Positions 27,383 to 36,984 of a stretch of 64,000 nt of DNA are shown here, one piece after another. The translations under genes and the position numbers were made by a program. The stretch lies in contig DATCTN010000024.1 in assembly GCA_036567965.1 (NCBI GenBank), positions 1 to 64,000 on the forward strand. The letters run 5' to 3'. This stretch comes from Candidatus Kryptoniota bacterium. Its GTDB lineage: Bacteria; Bacteroidota; Ignavibacteria; Kryptoniales; JAKASW01. Numbering within the stretch: position 1 is the first letter of the stretch; each line of letters opens with the position of its first letter. The notes beneath the pieces are model-generated. The model had not been told where the DNA came from, made no database searches, and was given only the letters and a program-made list of their open reading frames with translations.

Positions 27383-29824
27383 TCAGAGAAGGACTTCTAC
27401 GTCGACTGCCTTTATATCTCCTTTTGGAATCGGAATGATCTCACCCTCCACTGTCTTTCCGTCAACTGAAATTACGCCCCGGCTCCCCTTGGCGGCTCTC
27501 TTCACGTTAATCCGGTAAGTGACCCCGCGATAAATTCTGGTCGCCGAAAACCCCGGCCACTTCGATGGGATTATCGGCTTTATCCGGAGTCCTTTCAGCG
27601 TCGGTCTGATTCCGAGAATGAACTGCGTTATCGCGTAATAATTCCATGCGGCCGTTCCGGTAAGCCAGGAATTCTTGGCCTCACCGTGAGTCGGTGCGTC
27701 GCGGCCCGCGATCATCTGGGAGTAAACGAACGGTTCGCATCTGTGAAGATCGCTTATTGCTTCTCGTGCGGACGGATTGATCCGCGAATAGTAGTCGTGA
27801 GCGCGATCGCCATTCCCGATGAGGGCCTCTGCGATCATGATCCACGGATTGTTGTGACAAAATATTCCGGCGTTCTCCTTGTACCCCGGAGGATACGACG
27901 AGATTTCACCGAACTCGATATAGTATTTCGAGTAAGCGGGCTGTTGAAGCACGATGCCGTGCTTTGTCGCAAGATACTTGTTTACCGAATCGAGCGCCCT
28001 TTTGGCCAGACCGTCTTCAATCCCGATGCCAGCCATGATGCAGAACCCCTGCGACTCGATGAAGATCTTTCCCTCATTACATTCGTTCGATCCGATCTTT
28101 CTTCCGAAATCGTCGTAAGCGCGGATGAACCACTCTCCGTCCCAGCCGTGCTTTCGGACAACTTCCTCCATCTTGTTCGATTCGGACCTGCACGTATCGG
28201 CAAGTCTCGTGTCGCCTCTGAGATCCGCGATCTCTGCGAGTTCCTTTGCCGATGCGACGAAGAGACCCGCGATGAATACAGACTCGGCCACTTTGCCCTC
28301 TTTGTTTGTAGTCGTCTGAAACGATTGACCCGGTGTGTCGGAAAAGCAGTTCAGGTTCAGGCAATCATTCCAGTCTGCCCGCCCGATGAGCGGAAGTCCG
28401 TGTGGGCCAAGTCGGTCGATTGTGTACTTCAAACTCCTGTGAAGATGCTCGTAAAGCGAAGTCGCCTTAGAGGAATCGTTGTCGTATGGCACTTTCTCGT
28501 CGAGAATGGACCAGTCGCCGGTCTCGCGAATGTAGGCGTAAACTCCTGTGATCAGCCACAGGGGATCGTCATTGAAGTTGCTCCCGATATCGTTGTTCCC
28601 TCTTTTGGTCAGAGGTTGATACTGATGGTAAGCGCCTCCGGACTCGAGCTGCGTCGCGGCGAGATCGAGAATTCGCTCCCGTGCGCGCGAGGGAACCATT
28701 TGCACGAAACCGAGAAGATCCTGCGTCGAATCGCGGAAGCCGAGTCCTCGCCCAATCCCACTTTCGTAGAATGAGGCTGAACGCGATATATTGAAAGTCG
28801 CCATGCACTGGTACGCATTCCAAATGTTTACCATTCGATTAGTGTGGACATCGGGTGTATTTACCTGGCAGATCCCGAGAACACTGTCCCAGTACTTCCT
28901 GAGATTCTCAAATGCGTCATCCGCATTTTTCTTGACAAGGTATTTCGCGATAATCGGTTTAACAGTCTTCTTGTTGATCGTCTGTGAGTCCGGCGGGTCA
29001 AATTTGCTTTCGACCGGATTTTCATGGTAACCAAGGACGAAAATTATCTCCTTACTTTCACCCGGTTTTAGATTGAGCTTCACATGGTGGGATCCCATCG
29101 GCGCCCACCCGTGTGCGATGGAATTGAATGACCTGCCGCGTTCGACCGCGACCGGGTTATCCCAACCATGATATGCGCCGAGGAATGTATCACGCTGTGT
29201 GTCGAAGCCGGCGAGCTTTTCGGAGCACGCGAAATACGCGAAATGATCCCGCCTCTCACGGTATTCTGTTTTATGGTAGATCACTCCTTTGTCAACTTCT
29301 ACCTGGCCCGTGCTGAAGTTTCGCTGGAAGTTTGTCTGATCATCCCACGCGTCCCAAAGGCAAAACTCTATACTGGAGAATACAGACAAAGCTGCCCGTC
29401 GTTTTCGCTTATTTGTTACTGTTAATTGCCAGATCTCGAGATTTTCTCCGAGCGGGACGAAATAGCGCGTCCGCGCCTCGATGCCGTTGTACGTCGAGCC
29501 GATCACGGTGTAGCCCATCCCGTGTCTGCAGAAATATCCTGAAAGTTTATTCTGCGTCGGCTGCCATGATGGCGACCAGAATTTCGTGGAGGTGTTGTCG
29601 CGCACGTAGATGTATCTTCCTCCGACGTCGAACGGCGCGTTGTTATAACGGTAACGCGTCAGCCTGCGCATGCGAGCGTCCTTATAGAATGAATATCCCC
29701 CTCCGGTATTTGAGATAATGCCGAAATAAGTTTCGCATCCGAGATAGTTAATCCAGGGAAGTGGAGTATCCGGCCTGGTGATTACATACTCGCGTTTCTT
29801 GTCGTCGAATTTTCCAAATCTCAT
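27383..29824 (-). CDS. cbp: Cellobiose phosphorylase (GH94)
   Basis: An 813-residue cytosolic enzyme that phosphorolyses cellobiose to glucose 1-phosphate and glucose. Length and sequence follow Clostridium cellobiose phosphorylase over the whole chain: TPLPWINYLGCETYFGIISN, TGGGYSFYKDARMRRLTRYR, NFQRNFSTGQVE, ESGIGRGLGFRDSTQDLLGF, GNNDIGSNFNDDPLWLI, the general-acid motif DWND at 484-487, and SWLTGTAAWN near the end. The close N-terminal match favours cellobiose over chitobiose, but laminaribiose cannot be fully excluded. No transporter or cellulase gene is adjacent. A perfect inverted repeat lies 66 bases before the ATG. Glucose 1-phosphate could enter metabolism through the phosphohexomutase at 5187. 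Confidence 0.93.
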   Translation of the reverse strand: MRFGKFDDKKREYVITRPDTPLPWINYLGCETYFGIISNTGGGYSFYKDARMRRLTRYRYNNAPFDVGGRYIYVRDNTSTKFWSPSWQPTQNKLSGYFCRHGMGYTVIGSTYNGIEARTRYFVPLGENLEIWQLTVTNKRKRRAALSVFSSIEFCLWDAWDDQTNFQRNFSTGQVEVDKGVIYHKTEYRERRDHFAYFACSEKLAGFDTQRDTFLGAYHGWDNPVAVERGRSFNSIAHGWAPMGSHHVKLNLKPGESKEIIFVLGYHENPVESKFDPPDSQTINKKTVKPIIAKYLVKKNADDAFENLRKYWDSVLGICQVNTPDVHTNRMVNIWNAYQCMATFNISRSASFYESGIGRGLGFRDSTQDLLGFVQMVPSRARERILDLAATQLESGGAYHQYQPLTKRGNNDIGSNFNDDPLWLITGVYAYIRETGDWSILDEKVPYDNDSSKATSLYEHLHRSLKYTIDRLGPHGLPLIGRADWNDCLNLNCFSDTPGQSFQTTTNKEGKVAESVFIAGLFVASAKELAEIADLRGDTRLADTCRSESNKMEEVVRKHGWDGEWFIRAYDDFGRKIGSNECNEGKIFIESQGFCIMAGIGIEDGLAKRALDSVNKYLATKHGIVLQQPAYSKYYIEFGEISSYPPGYKENAGIFCHNNPWIMIAEALIGNGDRAHDYYSRINPSAREAISDLHRCEPFVYSQMIAGRDAPTHGEAKNSWLTGTAAWNYYAITQFILGIRPTLKGLRIKPIIPSKWPGFSATRIYRGVTYRINVKRAAKGSRGVISVDGKTVEGEIIPIPKGDIKAVDVEVLL

Positions 29825-29889
29825 AGCCTCTCCTTGATTCTCGTTTGTCCGGGGATTTCCCGCGGCCCCGGGCCAATCATGAAGTGAGA

Positions 29890-29909
29890 AGGACGAGCAC
29901 GATCGTCCT
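29890..29909. repeat. Inverted repeat upstream of cellobiose phosphorylase, possible operator
   Basis: AGGACGA-GCACGA-TCGTCCT is a perfect 7-bp inverted repeat in the leader of the gene at 29824 on the minus strand. On that strand it is preceded by a T-run and TTGACA (29924-29919), but no -10 box lies at the proper distance. It may be an operator or a stem in the leader. Confidence 0.35.
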
Positions 29910-30110
29910 AAAAAAAATTGTCAAACTTAAGAGTCCTGACGCTCCAGCCCGTCCGGAAAAACGAGCTCCGGATCAGTAACTATGAATATATGGACTGAAG
30001 GGTATAACTCAAAAACTGCGAACGCTGAGCGCTGCGCTTTCGGACACGGGGAAATCGGAAAAGCTCACTTCCGATTTATTGTCGAAAGATCTTCGAGGGA
30101 AACTCGTGCA

Positions 30111-31637
30111 TCATTTCTTACTCGGTGCAGACTCGAGAAATCCTATCCAGCCGGGATGAGGAACAAACGAGAGGAAGCTCTTTTCTGAACGCATCAGTTC
30201 CTTGAACTCTTCGTCGTTGCTCGCCACTTCGATTCTCGAGGGATCACTTACATAGAAATCGTAATACTTGTTCTCGAGCAGATCGGTAACCCAATGAAGT
30301 TTTTTCCAGTCGAATCCCATTAACCTTGCGGCAGTAATGTCCACCGCCAGATGATTGAAGCCCGAGACAATCACACCGACTTTCCGCTCGTCGGGGAAAA
30401 GTGGACCGTTGCCTTCTCCGCCGATAATTCCATCCACCACTGAAAAGACTCTTCGCTGGGGCGAATCGCGCATGATTCCGTTTTTGTCGGCGTAAATTGA
30501 AATCTTCATCAGGTCAGACACCATACGCCAGGCGCTGTCGTTTCCGTGCCAGTTGCCGCCGTCGAGAAGGACAATCTTTGACGTAGTTTTCTTCAACATC
30601 GGTTTGAGGAATTTTCTGTACGGTGTATATATCATACGGAAGAGAATCGATCCCGCTCTATTTCTTTTTGCAAGTAGCGCATCGTATAGATACCGTTGGA
30701 CAGCAACAATCAGTTTCACCTTTCCGGTCAAGAATCCGGCCGGAAACTGATCGCCTCCCTTTCCAGGTTCGCCGATCGTATAATGCACCAAATAGTTCTT
30801 GTTCGTGATCGTTCCGACAAATCCTTTCGCGTTCAGCGTTACGCCGACTTTCTTGTGGACTTTCAATTTCGGAATCGAGATCAGTACGTCCGCGCCGAGC
30901 ACGGTCTTCGAGACCATGTACTCCTGTTTCGCGCCGGTGTGATGTGAAATGGTTTCGTCCCTGTTGTAATCGGCGCCGTAATAGTTTGTGTTTCTGACCG
31001 AATCGAACGCGCTTTTTCCGTGAAGGTTGATGACAAGGTTTCCCTCCGGGTCACCGGGAAGTCTCTGCCGCCTTTCCTGGCTCGCTACATAATTCTCGTC
31101 CTTGTACTTGAACCAGAACTGACGCAAATCCCTAACGGGTATGTCGAATCCGAAAGTGGTTTTGTATAGTTCCTGGATGGCCGGCAGATTTGTCCGCTCG
31201 AGTAGCTCACCGAAGTCGCAATCCATCTGTGGAGTGTCGGCAATTATTATCCGGCCGGTGCCTCGCAAAGCTTTGAACGCGTAGTCCACCACCGCTCTGA
31301 TGACCGAAGGATGCGTTATCACGGAAAACAGATTTCCACCGCGGTAATGATCGCTCAGCACGAAATTCGGTTTGATGACCACCGTATTTCCCGGGACTAT
31401 GATCTCTCCGAGAGGATTCCAATCCGGCGTATCATAGTTGGAACGGTCGAGGTCGAGCAAATGGAGTGCGTTCCTTACTCCCTCATACGCCGCATTTTCT
31501 TCACTGCCAGTTTCAAGACGCCGATCGTACTCGGGATATCTCTTCGACGGATTGAACGGTGGGACGGTCGGATAATCTGTTCCACCTTTGTGGATCGCGA
31601 CGGATAAGTTGCGAAAATATTCGCTAATGTCTTGCAT
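30111..31637 (-). CDS. DUF362 domain protein
   Basis: A 508-residue protein of the DUF362 family: VIKPNFVLSDH, ITHPSVIRAVVDYA, GTGRIIIADTPQMDCDFGEL, DVLISIPKLKVHKKVGVTLN followed by AKGFVGTITNKN, and VDGIIGGEGNGP. Function is unknown; some relatives carry ferredoxin clusters, but this one has a single visible cysteine in the core and no cluster motif, so electron transfer is unlikely here. Its start overlaps the end of the upstream adenylate-forming enzyme gene by 14 bases, so the two are translationally linked and probably act in one pathway. A structured stretch (inverted repeat 30052-30077) lies after the stop without a T-run. Confidence 0.8.
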   Translation of the reverse strand: MQDISEYFRNLSVAIHKGGTDYPTVPPFNPSKRYPEYDRRLETGSEENAAYEGVRNALHLLDLDRSNYDTPDWNPLGEIIVPGNTVVIKPNFVLSDHYRGGNLFSVITHPSVIRAVVDYAFKALRGTGRIIIADTPQMDCDFGELLERTNLPAIQELYKTTFGFDIPVRDLRQFWFKYKDENYVASQERRQRLPGDPEGNLVINLHGKSAFDSVRNTNYYGADYNRDETISHHTGAKQEYMVSKTVLGADVLISIPKLKVHKKVGVTLNAKGFVGTITNKNYLVHYTIGEPGKGGDQFPAGFLTGKVKLIVAVQRYLYDALLAKRNRAGSILFRMIYTPYRKFLKPMLKKTTSKIVLLDGGNWHGNDSAWRMVSDLMKISIYADKNGIMRDSPQRRVFSVVDGIIGGEGNGPLFPDERKVGVIVSGFNHLAVDITAARLMGFDWKKLHWVTDLLENKYYDFYVSDPSRIEVASNDEEFKELMRSEKSFLSFVPHPGWIGFLESAPSKK

Positions 31638-33030
31638 GATCTCCGTAAGCCACTGGTAACTCCTGGATCAAGAATCTGAATTTCCCGCTCTGTGGTATTT
31701 CTATCTTGTTGACGTAAGCCAATTCAAGATCCACATCGGTGCCGAGCTTCTTCAATAATTCTTTTCGGATATTCTCGGCGTCATGATTACTGTAGTTTAT
31801 GTTCTTTACGATATTGAAAGTCACCTTTCCCGCCTGCGTTTGCCGGAACTGAAATTGTTTCACATTGTCAAACACGTTCGAATGCATATTAAGTGCCGTC
31901 ATCGATATGAATCTTCCGGATTTGGTGACGATAAGTTCTTGCAGCCTTCCGTCGATTGATGACAAAAGCTGGTAATTTCTACCGCATTCGCTGCATTCGA
32001 GAGCTCCCTTACGCGCCATGTCCATCGTCCTGTATCTAATGAAAGGTGTTGCGAGATTCCAGAAGGAAGTCCCAACAAGCTCGCCAGTCGCGCCCGCCTC
32101 CGTCTCTTTATCCTGCCGGTCGAGAATTTCCGCGAAGCCGTAGAACGGATCGAGATGGAGGTTGCCGGAGTGCTCGCACATTGGCGCGAAGAGGACCTGC
32201 TCTGCATGTCCATACCACGAGAAGATCCTTGACTCCGGAAAGGCAGCCATGATTTTTGTCTTCTGCCAATCGTAAAGATTTTCGGATCCCAGGAGAAGTA
32301 ATTTGAAACGTAGCTTCCCGGCGTCGTTGTTCCGCAGGACCAGGTCCGCGAAGATTGTGGCGGCAGATGGATATGCCTGCAAGTGTACAGGCTTCTTGAG
32401 CGATAGGATTTCGAGAAATCTAGAATAGGTTCGGGCATTCAAAAAATATGACGAGAGTCTGAGGTCTTTCAGAAACGGGTCATATTCCCAGATTTCTTTC
32501 TCGGAACCGACGAACGCTCCTCTAAGAAGGGCTGACATTTCTCCGCGCTGCCAGCCGGCTCTCGCCCATGCGTTGTGCAGGAAGGCGGCTTCTCTCTCTA
32601 TGTCCGCTTGGAGAATGTTGAAGCCGAATGGGATCCCGGTCGATCCTCCCGTGGTTCGATAAAGCAGTTTCCATTTTGGGATTCGGTCCGAAGTGAATTC
32701 CCGAAGATTGTCTCGAAGCAGCTCCTTTGAGACGAAAGGGAAATGTCTTATGTCTTCGAGCGTATTAAGTTCTGAAGGCGAGACTCCCGCTTCACGATAA
32801 ATCTGTCTGTAGCCAGGCACAGATTCGAAGGCGTACGAGACAATCTTTTTCAGGTTCGCTAGCTGCCATTCTTTTATCTGCTTGCGATTCCAGAATTCTT
32901 GCGCGCGAATCAGTTTCATGGTTTGTCTGTAGCCCCGTCCCATCCGGAGTTGAAAAGGAACGAGAGAATACAACGCACGCACGAACTTTTGGATGTGCGG
33001 AGGAAAAGTGCGGTATAGGGTGATTTTCAT
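31624..33030 (-). CDS. PaaK/CapK-like adenylate-forming enzyme
   Basis: A 468-residue member of the phenylacetate-CoA ligase/CapK branch of adenylate-forming enzymes. The ATP-binding loop is YRTTGGSTGIPFGF, followed by LLLGSENLYDWQKTKI and the YGHAEQ motif, then GELVGTSFWNLATPFIRYRT, which holds the adenine/ribose-contacting YRT.D. N-terminal arrangement with NLKKIVSYAFESVPGYRQIY is typical of CapK proteins, which occur in polysaccharide and cell-envelope loci. The acid substrate is unknown. It is the first gene of a pair with DUF362. The preceding divergent region to nadC (33031-33347) has no gene. Confidence 0.85.
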   Translation of the reverse strand: MKITLYRTFPPHIQKFVRALYSLVPFQLRMGRGYRQTMKLIRAQEFWNRKQIKEWQLANLKKIVSYAFESVPGYRQIYREAGVSPSELNTLEDIRHFPFVSKELLRDNLREFTSDRIPKWKLLYRTTGGSTGIPFGFNILQADIEREAAFLHNAWARAGWQRGEMSALLRGAFVGSEKEIWEYDPFLKDLRLSSYFLNARTYSRFLEILSLKKPVHLQAYPSAATIFADLVLRNNDAGKLRFKLLLLGSENLYDWQKTKIMAAFPESRIFSWYGHAEQVLFAPMCEHSGNLHLDPFYGFAEILDRQDKETEAGATGELVGTSFWNLATPFIRYRTMDMARKGALECSECGRNYQLLSSIDGRLQELIVTKSGRFISMTALNMHSNVFDNVKQFQFRQTQAGKVTFNIVKNINYSNHDAENIRKELLKKLGTDVDLELAYVNKIEIPQSGKFRFLIQELPVAYGDHARH

Positions 33031-33289
33031 TGGTCTCAGAAATCGGGAACAGAAGACGATATTCTGTTCAGCTACGTGGCAAACTACTGAATTTGCGTCA
33101 GAGTATCAAGAAATCGAAAACGGTGGGCGCACATGCTGACTTCTGATAACCAGCTGACAATCTTTGCGGCCTCTCGGCAGGCTTTGCCGCCATGTTTAAC
33201 CGCACGACATGCAAAGGTGCCGTAAAGTCCGATTCTTAATTGGGTTCGCTTTGATTTTTGCAGTGACAAATCGCACTTCACACTAAACG

Positions 33290-33319
33290 TTGCCTTGTAG
33301 ACCCGTTCCTGGTTAAATT
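33290..33319 (+). promoter_or_regulatory. Possible promoter of nadC-nadA-nadB
   Basis: TTGCCT (33290-33295), an 18-base spacer and TAAATT (33314-33319) would start transcription about 22 bases before the proposed nadC start. Both boxes deviate from consensus, so this is tentative. The rest of the 317-base divergent gap, including a GCGGC…GCCGC stem around 33157-33190, shows no gene. Confidence 0.35.
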
Positions 33320-33347
33320 GTATCGCGGAATAAAACGAGGACAATCT

Positions 33348-34214
33348 TTGAATTCAATATTGGATCGTCCGACAACAGCGACGGTGCAGGATGAGATTAC
33401 ATCTATAGTCAGGCGCGCTCTTGTGGAGGACATCGGAACCGGCGACGTGACTACGGAGTCGATCGTTCCGACCACTGCTGTTGTTCGCGGAAGATTCATA
33501 GCAAAGACCGAAGGTGTGATAGCAGGATGGGAAATTGCGGAGAAGACATTCTGTCTATTGGACAATAATGTCAGGGTGGTACCACTTGCGCCAGACGGCA
33601 CAGATGTGCAGAAAGGCGAAATGATCGGGACGATAAGCGGCCCGGGGAGGGCAATTCTGACTGGCGAGCGTGTGGCGCTGAATTTTCTTCAGCGAATGTC
33701 GGGCATTGCCACAACTTCACGCCATTTCGTCCGCGCGGTTGCTGGAACTCGGGCAGTTGTTCTCGATACGCGCAAGACTGTGCCCGGTCTGAGGATCCTG
33801 GACAAAATGGCTGTGAAAATTGGCGGCGCACAGAACCATAGAGCAGGCCTGTTTGATATGATACTCGTGAAGGACAACCACATTGCCCAGGCCGGCGGTA
33901 TTTTCACTGCCGTAGAGCGGGCACGGGCCCACGCGCCTAAAGGAACGAAGATAGAAGTGGAAGTCCGGCACCTGGATGAGTTGAGAGAGGTCCTTACACT
34001 TAATGTGGACAGAATACTCCTCGACAATATGAGCGTTCCGGAAATGGCCGCCGCCGTTGATCTCGTCGCGGGACGTACCGAGCTCGAAGCATCTGGCAAC
34101 ATAGACATGATTAACGTCGCTGCCGTCGCTGCCACAGGTGTCAATTACATTTCGATCGGTGCCCTGACACATTCAGTCACCGTTATGGACATTAGCTTGA
34201 TGATAGACAGATAG
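33348..34214 (+). CDS. nadC: Nicotinate-nucleotide pyrophosphorylase (quinolinate phosphoribosyltransferase)
   Basis: Converts quinolinate and PRPP to nicotinate mononucleotide, the third step of de novo NAD synthesis. Family blocks: ALVEDIGTGDVTTESIVP, ERVALNFLQRMSGIATTSRH, the phosphate-binding LDTRKTVPGLRILDKMAVKI, GGAQNHRAGLFDMILVKDNH, and IEVEVRHLDELREVL. The start is taken as TTG 33348, which has GAGGA seven bases upstream and gives 288 residues, the usual length; a TTG at 33318 would add ten residues. It is followed after 16 bases by nadA and then nadB, an operon carrying the complete aspartate-to-NaMN route. Confidence 0.93.
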   Translation: MNSILDRPTTATVQDEITSIVRRALVEDIGTGDVTTESIVPTTAVVRGRFIAKTEGVIAGWEIAEKTFCLLDNNVRVVPLAPDGTDVQKGEMIGTISGPGRAILTGERVALNFLQRMSGIATTSRHFVRAVAGTRAVVLDTRKTVPGLRILDKMAVKIGGAQNHRAGLFDMILVKDNHIAQAGGIFTAVERARAHAPKGTKIEVEVRHLDELREVLTLNVDRILLDNMSVPEMAAAVDLVAGRTELEASGNIDMINVAAVAATGVNYISIGALTHSVTVMDISLMIDR

Positions 34215-34230
34215 AGAAAGAGAGTTAGAG

Positions 34231-35256
34231 ATGACAGTTCAAGAAACATATACATTTATGAAAGAGAAACTCCGGGATGTCGTACCGGAACCGGAATTGA
34301 GATACAAATCCGAACTGGCTTACGAGATAAACCGTCTCAAGGCGGAACGAAACGCCGTGATCCTTGGCCACAATTACATGGAACCTGCGCTCTATTATTC
34401 GATCCCCGATTTTGTAGGCGATTCTCTGGAATTGTCGCGGAAAGCTGCCGAAACAGACAAGGACATTATTATTTTTTGCGGCGTGAAGTTCATGGCGGAG
34501 ACGGCAAAAATATTAAATCCCGGTAAAACGGTCCTCCTCCCTTCGGAGAAAGCGGGATGCTCGCTTGCGGCGAGTATTACAGCGGAAGATGTCCGCAAAC
34601 TAAGAGCTCAGTTCCCCGGAGTCCCCGTCGTCACTTATGTCAATACCTATGCGGATGTCAAGGCCGAGTCGGATGTATGCTGTACATCGGGGAATGCGGC
34701 TGCGGTCGTGAACGCGCTCGACAGCGACGTGGTCATTTTTCTCCCGGACGAATATCTCGCCAGGAACGTTGCCGCAGAAACCGGAAAGAAGATTGTCTTT
34801 CCGAAGAAGGACGGAACAATTATCGAAGGAAAATTCGAGCTCATCGGATGGAAAGGGAGATGCGAAGTTCACGAACGATTCACCGTGGAAGATATCAACA
34901 ATGTCCGCAAGCAATTCCCCGACGTCGTCATACTGGCACATCCTGAATGCAGCCCTGAAGTCGTCGAGGCTTCCGATTTTTCCGGTAGTACCACGGCTAT
35001 GGTACGATATGTTGAGAAGACAAGCGCTCCACGGTATCTGCTTCTTACCGAATGCGCGATGGGCGACAATGTTGCTGCCGCGAATCCGGACAAAGAAATG
35101 CTGCACCTTTGCAATATCCGTTGCCCTCACATGAACCAGATAACTCTTGAAGACACTCTCGACGCGCTCAGGAAAACACAATTTGTAATCGATGTCCCTG
35201 AAGACATCAGGGTGCGTGCCTCACGCGCGGTCCAGCGCATGATATCAATAGGTTGA
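34231..35256 (+). CDS. nadA: Quinolinate synthase (iron-sulfur)
   Basis: Condenses iminoaspartate with dihydroxyacetone phosphate to give quinolinate. The 341-residue protein has the three-domain NadA pattern: ILGHNYMEPALYYSIPDFVG, SLELSRKAA, and the cluster ligands Cys110 (EKAGCSLAAS), the Cys of ILAHPECSPEVV, and the Cys of NIRCPHMN; Cys110 matches the numbering of Bacillus NadA. These three cysteines hold an oxygen-sensitive [4Fe-4S] cluster. VTYVNTYADVKAESDVCCTS is also conserved. A weak GAGAAAGAGAG purine stretch precedes the ATG. Confidence 0.95.
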   Translation: MTVQETYTFMKEKLRDVVPEPELRYKSELAYEINRLKAERNAVILGHNYMEPALYYSIPDFVGDSLELSRKAAETDKDIIIFCGVKFMAETAKILNPGKTVLLPSEKAGCSLAASITAEDVRKLRAQFPGVPVVTYVNTYADVKAESDVCCTSGNAAAVVNALDSDVVIFLPDEYLARNVAAETGKKIVFPKKDGTIIEGKFELIGWKGRCEVHERFTVEDINNVRKQFPDVVILAHPECSPEVVEASDFSGSTTAMVRYVEKTSAPRYLLLTECAMGDNVAAANPDKEMLHLCNIRCPHMNQITLEDTLDALRKTQFVIDVPEDIRVRASRAVQRMISIG

Positions 35257-35313
35257 TTGCTTGCCTGTAGTTCTCATCGAAATTAGTCTGCCGGATATTA
35301 TCTTATCGGCACA

Positions 35314-36900
35314 ATGAACGCACTCTACGGTGAGCCGGCTGATTTTGAGACCGATGTTCTTATAATTGGGAGCGGCATTTCGGGGGCGATCGCAGCACTT
35401 CAGCTCGCGGATAGCAGTGCCAGAGTCACGCTCGTGAGCCGATCGACCAACCCGGAGGAATCGAACACATACTACGCGCAGGGCGGGATAGTCTATACCG
35501 GTCATCACGACTCGCCGCAGCTTCTCGCGGAGGATATCCTTCGGGCAGGTGCGGGGTACTGCAATCCGCGCGCGGTCGAAATTCTGACCAACGAAGGCCC
35601 GCGCCTGGCTAAGGAAATCCTTGTCGAAAAAGTAGGCGTCCCCTTCGATCGCGCGGAGAACGATGAGCTGTCGCTTGTCAGAGAAGGCGGGCATTCAATA
35701 GACCGGATCGCGCATGCCACCGATGCGACCGGGAAAGCGATCGAGATATCTCTTCTGCAAAAGGTCAGATCTCATTCGAGAATCAAACTTCTGGTCGGCC
35801 ATACTGCGGTGGATCTTCTCACGCCCGCGCACCACTCACTAGATCGGCTGAGAGTTTACGATCCGATTTCGTGCGTGGGAGCATATCTTCTCGACCAGGA
35901 GCGCAAGGCGGTGGTCCGCTGCCTCGCGAAGAAGACCATACTTGCGACCGGAGGACTCGGACAAATCTACTTGCGAACCACAAATCCTCTCGGTGCGAGA
36001 GGCGACGGCCTCGCAATGGCGTACAGAGCGGGTGCAAGGGTGATAAACTGCGAGTTCGTTCAATTTCATCCGACAGCTTTTTATCTCCCGAACGCTCCGT
36101 GCTTTCTGATTTCTGAAGCGGTCCGGGGCGCCGGGGCGAGACTTGTAAATTCCGACGGAAAACCTTTCATGGAAAAGTACGACAAGAAATGGATGGACCT
36201 CGCTCCACGTGATGTCGTGTCTCGCAGCATTCACCAGGAGATGCTCTCAAATGACGTTTCGAATGTCTACCTGGATCTTTTTTCCTACATGCCTTCCGAC
36301 AAAATCAAAGAACACTTTCCTTCTATATTCCAGAGTTGTTTGCAGTATGGGATCGACATTACACACGACCTTGTCCCTGTCGTGCCGGCGGCTCACTACT
36401 TTTGCGGCGGAGTTTGGGTTGATGAGTGGGGAAGGACTTCTGTCGACTCGCTCTACGCGGTGGGGGAGGTTTCCTGTACCGGTCTCCATGGCGCGAACCG
36501 GCTGGCAAGCACTTCGCTCCTCGAGGGACTTGTTTGGGGTTGCCGAGCCGCGCAACGAATTGGAGACGAGCTGAGAACCTCAAGCGATCCGTCGATCAAC
36601 AATATTCCGCATTGGCAGGATACGGGCACAGAGACCGCCGACCCTGCGCTTATCAGCCAGGATATGAGCGTTCTTAAACATATTATGTGGAATTATGTCG
36701 GGTTAGTCCGGACGACCAGGCGACTCAGAAGAGCAATCCGCGAATTGCGACATCTCGAATCTGAAATTGAGAACTTCTACAGAGCCGTTCATCTCACCGA
36801 TGAACTCATCGGTCTGCGCAATGCGGTTAGAAACGGATTGATCGTTACACTCGCTGCGTGGGAGAACAACAGCAGCGTAGGTTGTCATTATAGAATTTAG
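35314..36900 (+). CDS. nadB: L-aspartate oxidase
   Basis: FAD enzyme oxidising L-aspartate to iminoaspartate, the substrate of NadA. It has the FAD-binding GSGISGAIAALQLAD loop after VLIIG, the YYAQGG substrate segment, GREGGHS-type motif (VREGGHSIDRIAHATDATGK), TILATGGLGQIY, EFVQFHPTAFYLPN, GGVWVDEWGRTSVDSLYAVG and GLHGANRLASTSLLEGLVWG. These separate it from succinate dehydrogenase flavoproteins by its place beside nadA/nadC. 528 residues, the usual length. It ends the nad operon, 84 bases before comEC on the same strand. Confidence 0.94.
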   Translation: MNALYGEPADFETDVLIIGSGISGAIAALQLADSSARVTLVSRSTNPEESNTYYAQGGIVYTGHHDSPQLLAEDILRAGAGYCNPRAVEILTNEGPRLAKEILVEKVGVPFDRAENDELSLVREGGHSIDRIAHATDATGKAIEISLLQKVRSHSRIKLLVGHTAVDLLTPAHHSLDRLRVYDPISCVGAYLLDQERKAVVRCLAKKTILATGGLGQIYLRTTNPLGARGDGLAMAYRAGARVINCEFVQFHPTAFYLPNAPCFLISEAVRGAGARLVNSDGKPFMEKYDKKWMDLAPRDVVSRSIHQEMLSNDVSNVYLDLFSYMPSDKIKEHFPSIFQSCLQYGIDITHDLVPVVPAAHYFCGGVWVDEWGRTSVDSLYAVGEVSCTGLHGANRLASTSLLEGLVWGCRAAQRIGDELRTSSDPSINNIPHWQDTGTETADPALISQDMSVLKHIMWNYVGLVRTTRRLRRAIRELRHLESEIENFYRAVHLTDELIGLRNAVRNGLIVTLAAWENNSSVGCHYRI

Positions 36901-36984
36901 ATCTCACCGCGTTCGATGTGAATGTGTCGAACGGCTGAGTGAGATCACCGGGCAAGTATCACGAACCAATGTCAGGGCGGCATC

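Noticed and set aside
27686-28774. 362-codon plus-strand open frame inside cellobiose phosphorylase
   Set aside because: The minus-strand protein matches cellobiose phosphorylase along its whole length; the plus frame is a composition shadow.
30052-30077. Inverted repeat AAATCGGAA/TTCCGATTT as a terminator for the DUF362 gene
   Set aside because: The stem is perfect but no T-run follows on either strand, so it was not called a terminator.
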